A stretch of 8,042 nt of DNA. It comes from Candidatus Daviesbacteria bacterium. GTDB lineage: Bacteria; Patescibacteriota; Microgenomatia; Daviesbacterales; UBA10151. How positions within the stretch are numbered: the stretch's first letter is position 1; the number at the start of each line of letters is the position of its first letter. Positions 7,228 through 8,042 of the stretch are shown here, in pieces. The stretch spans positions 470 through 8,511 of the forward strand of contig DOWS01000029.1 of NCBI GenBank assembly GCA_003519445.1, given 5' to 3'. The notes under the pieces were generated by a model. It saw nothing but the letters and a program-made list of their open reading frames with translations. It was not told the origin of the DNA and did not search any database. Both the position numbers and the translations under genes were made by a program.

Positions 7228-7256
7228 ATACTACATCTCCTAACTTCATTTGTCAA
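7228..7256 (-). promoter_or_regulatory. Promoter of the sigma-region-4 gene (TTGACA-17-TAGTAT)
   Basis: On the minus strand a perfect TTGACA (7256-7251) lies 17 bp from TAGTAT (7233-7228). Transcription should start near 7221, four bases before the ATG at 7217, so the mRNA is almost leaderless. This promoter overlaps the possible TTG start at 7256 and so rules that start out. It diverges from the hicB promoter about 25 bp away. Confidence 0.75.
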
Positions 7257-7265
7257 ACTACGAAG

Positions 7266-7284
7266 CTTTTTTTGGCATTTTGAG
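7266..7284. repeat. Direct repeat copy R2, upstream side of hicBA
   Basis: This 19-base sequence is identical to 7780-7798; on the minus strand it reads CTCAAAATGCCAAAAAAAG. There it encodes the last residues of the holB-like protein (LKMPKK); at R2 the same frame would continue ATG CCA AAA AAA GCT TCG TAG, a short in-frame tail with a stop. R2 lies between the two divergent promoters, its right end overlapping the -35 region of hicB, and with R3 it brackets hicBA. Confidence 0.75.
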
Positions 7285-7306
7285 CATTATTTTTCTATGT
7301 TATAAT
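7280..7306 (+). promoter_or_regulatory. Promoter of hicBA (extended -10 TGTTATAAT)
   Basis: A perfect extended -10, TGT then TATAAT (7298-7306), ends 7 bases before the hicB ATG at 7314, again predicting a leaderless transcript. The best -35 is TTGAGC at 7280-7285 with a short 15-bp spacer, so the extended -10 probably carries the promoter. The imperfect palindrome GTTATAATTAC (7299-7309) covers the -10 and could be an operator for autoregulation, but it is short and AT-rich. Confidence 0.65.
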
Positions 7307-7313
7307 TACTTAA

Positions 7314-7544
7314 ATGAATATCAAAAAGTTAGATTATCTGATTAAGTTGACATATGATAAAACCTACAAAGGCTATGTAGCTGATGTGGTTAATTTATAT
7401 GGCTGTATGTCTCAAGGTAAAACCAAAAAAGAGGCTTTGGAAAATGCGGAAAAGGCCATTAAAGCTTATATGGAGGCTATTACTAAACAAAATAAGAGTA
7501 CTCAATTTACCAGCAGAGCAGTTGATATACCCTTTCTTTATTAA
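7314..7544 (+). CDS. hicB: HicB-family antitoxin, short form
   Basis: This 76-residue protein has the HicB partial RNase-H-like fold: a first strand LDYLIKLTYD (6-15), GYVADVVNLYGCMSQG (20-35; the family pattern is GYxAxVPDLPGCxSxG), then the helix TKKEALENAEKAIKAYMEA (37-55). It should bind and neutralise HicA encoded directly downstream. Unlike longer HicB proteins it has no C-terminal HTH or ribbon-helix-helix DNA-binding domain; only about 20 residues follow the helix, ending VDIPFLY. The order antitoxin then toxin is the reverse of the E. coli hicAB operon but is seen in many short HicBA pairs. Its TAA is followed immediately by the hicA ATG with no gap, which favours coupled synthesis. 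No Shine-Dalgarno; the promoter predicts a leaderless message. Confidence 0.85.
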   Translation: MNIKKLDYLIKLTYDKTYKGYVADVVNLYGCMSQGKTKKEALENAEKAIKAYMEAITKQNKSTQFTSRAVDIPFLY

Positions 7545-7766
7545 ATGCCTAAATTAACCAATATCTCCGGCAAAAAAGCAGTTCAAGTTTTCCTTAAGTT
7601 CGGTTATATCCATGTCCATACCTCCGGGGATCATGCGATTTTGCAAAAACCAGCCTCTCCATCATTATCAATCCCTCTTCATAAAGAAGTTGCTCCATTT
7701 TTACTGCGGTCTCAAATCAAAAAGGCCAATATCAATTTGTCAAATTTTATTAAGGCTTTAAAATAG
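7545..7766 (+). CDS. hicA: HicA-family mRNA interferase toxin
   Basis: This 73-residue protein has the small double-stranded-RNA-binding-like HicA fold: ISGKKAVQVFLKFGY (7-21), the strand carrying the catalytic histidine H30 in SGDHAILQK, then SIPLHKEVAPFLLRSQIKKANINLSNF as landmarks SIPLHKEVAP (42-51) and LRSQIKKANI (54-63). HicA proteins cleave mRNA and slow growth until HicB blocks them. The usual GSH around the active histidine is GDH here, a small change that leaves the histidine intact. It starts directly at the end of hicB and ends 8 bp from the stop of the convergent holB-like gene, with no room for a separate terminator. Repeat R3 begins at the last base of its stop codon. Gene assignment is firm; toxin activity is inferred. 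Confidence 0.87.
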   Translation: MPKLTNISGKKAVQVFLKFGYIHVHTSGDHAILQKPASPSLSIPLHKEVAPFLLRSQIKKANINLSNFIKALK

Positions 7767-7798
7767 CTTGGCACCTATTCTTTTTTTGGCATTTTGAG
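7766..7798. repeat. Direct repeat copy R3, at the 3' end of the holB-like gene
   Basis: This is the longest copy and links the other two. Bases 7780-7798 are identical to R2 (7266-7284), and bases 7766-7797 match R1 (6113-6143) outside a divergent middle. It covers the last codons and stop of the minus-strand holB-like gene, the 8-bp convergent gap, and the final G of the hicA stop. Confidence 0.75.
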
Positions 7799-8042
7799 GA
7801 GCAGGTATTCCAGAATTCCCCTTAAATTCACATTTTGTTTGGCCCACTGCTCTGCTTGTAAAAGTTCCTTTGTAAACTCTAAATTGGCAGGTAATTTTTG
7901 GTGGAAATAATTTAATAAGCCTTGCAAAAATTCTTTTCTGTCTTTTAATTTTTCTATGTATTCAAAGCGTTCTTCAGTAAAAGAGTTAAGTAATTTTTCA
8001 ATATCCTCTGCATAATCCTTAATTCTTAATTCTTTATTCTTA
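7775..8042 (-). CDS. holB: Probable DNA polymerase III delta' subunit, C-terminal fragment
   Basis: The visible 88 C-terminal residues, running off the right edge, form a helical domain: a charged start (DYAEDIEKLL, then EERFEYIEKLKDRKEFL), LLNYFHQKLP, and the end KQNVNLRGILEYLLLKMP followed by KKE and a TAG stop. The NxNxR-x-x-LE-x-LLLxxP ending is characteristic of the C-terminal collar domain of clamp-loader proteins (delta' or the related tau/gamma), where it packs the subunits of the ring that loads the sliding clamp. Delta' is favoured by the short tail after this motif. No ATPase motif is visible because that part lies outside the window. It has the same strand as gyrB and is separated from it by the accessory block. 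Stop codon and tail lie within repeat R3. Confidence 0.6.
   Translation of the reverse strand, partial: KNKELRIKDYAEDIEKLLNSFTEERFEYIEKLKDRKEFLQGLLNYFHQKLPANLEFTKELLQAEQWAKQNVNLRGILEYLLLKMPKKE

Noticed and set aside
7218..7256. Longer sigma-region-4 protein starting at TTG 7256 (104 residues)
   Set aside because: The TTG is the first half of the TTGACA -35 box and the -10 lies downstream of it, so those codons would not be transcribed.
7767..7790. T7 tract after hicA as a Rho-independent terminator
   Set aside because: No GC-rich hairpin precedes it; the two TTGGC motifs are direct, not inverted. The tract is also the coding A-run of the holB-like gene on the other strand.

Overview
The window is a compact, AT-rich bacterial segment with genes packed at 0-60 bp spacing. 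TGA is used as a stop codon at 5435-5433, so the recoded UGA=Gly code is not in use. The wording of MurC, the extreme compactness, the lack of any Shine-Dalgarno sequence before visible starts, and the SerB-SerA fusion suggest a Candidate Phyla Radiation (Patescibacteria) genome, possibly of Microgenomates type. That assignment is an inference from protein flavour; there is no rRNA or ribosomal protein here to confirm it.

Left part (1-5395, all minus strand): transcription runs from right to left through gyrB, a SerB-SerA fusion, a phosphoserine-aminotransferase-like enzyme and murC, which continues off the left edge. Junctions are 13 bp, 1 bp and a 1-base TAATG overlap, so this reads as one operon. 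The two middle genes together encode all three steps from 3-phosphoglycerate to L-serine. Gyrase and cell-wall ligase are essential housekeeping genes on either side.

Middle part (5396-7257, minus strand): three small genes each have their own promoter. They encode an unrecognised 197-residue protein, a 250-residue protein that looks like the back half of homoserine dehydrogenase with an ACT domain but no NAD domain or catalytic lobe, and a 91-residue protein that is essentially only sigma-70 region 4.

Right part (7258-8042): a plus-strand hicB-hicA toxin-antitoxin pair sits tail to tail with the 3' end of a minus-strand gene that looks like DNA polymerase III delta' (holB).

Two patterns go beyond the gene list. 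First, the stand-alone promoters put the -10 box only 6-12 bases before the ATG, several with an extended TGn motif, which predicts leaderless or nearly leaderless mRNAs. Second, a short direct repeat occurs three times: at the 3' end of holB, on the far side of hicBA, and at the 3' end of the ACT gene. It brackets hicBA precisely and suggests that the accessory genes accumulated by insertion at a gene 3' end. No tRNA, rRNA, CRISPR array, insertion sequence or convincing terminator was seen, and no stretch over 300 bases lacks a gene.
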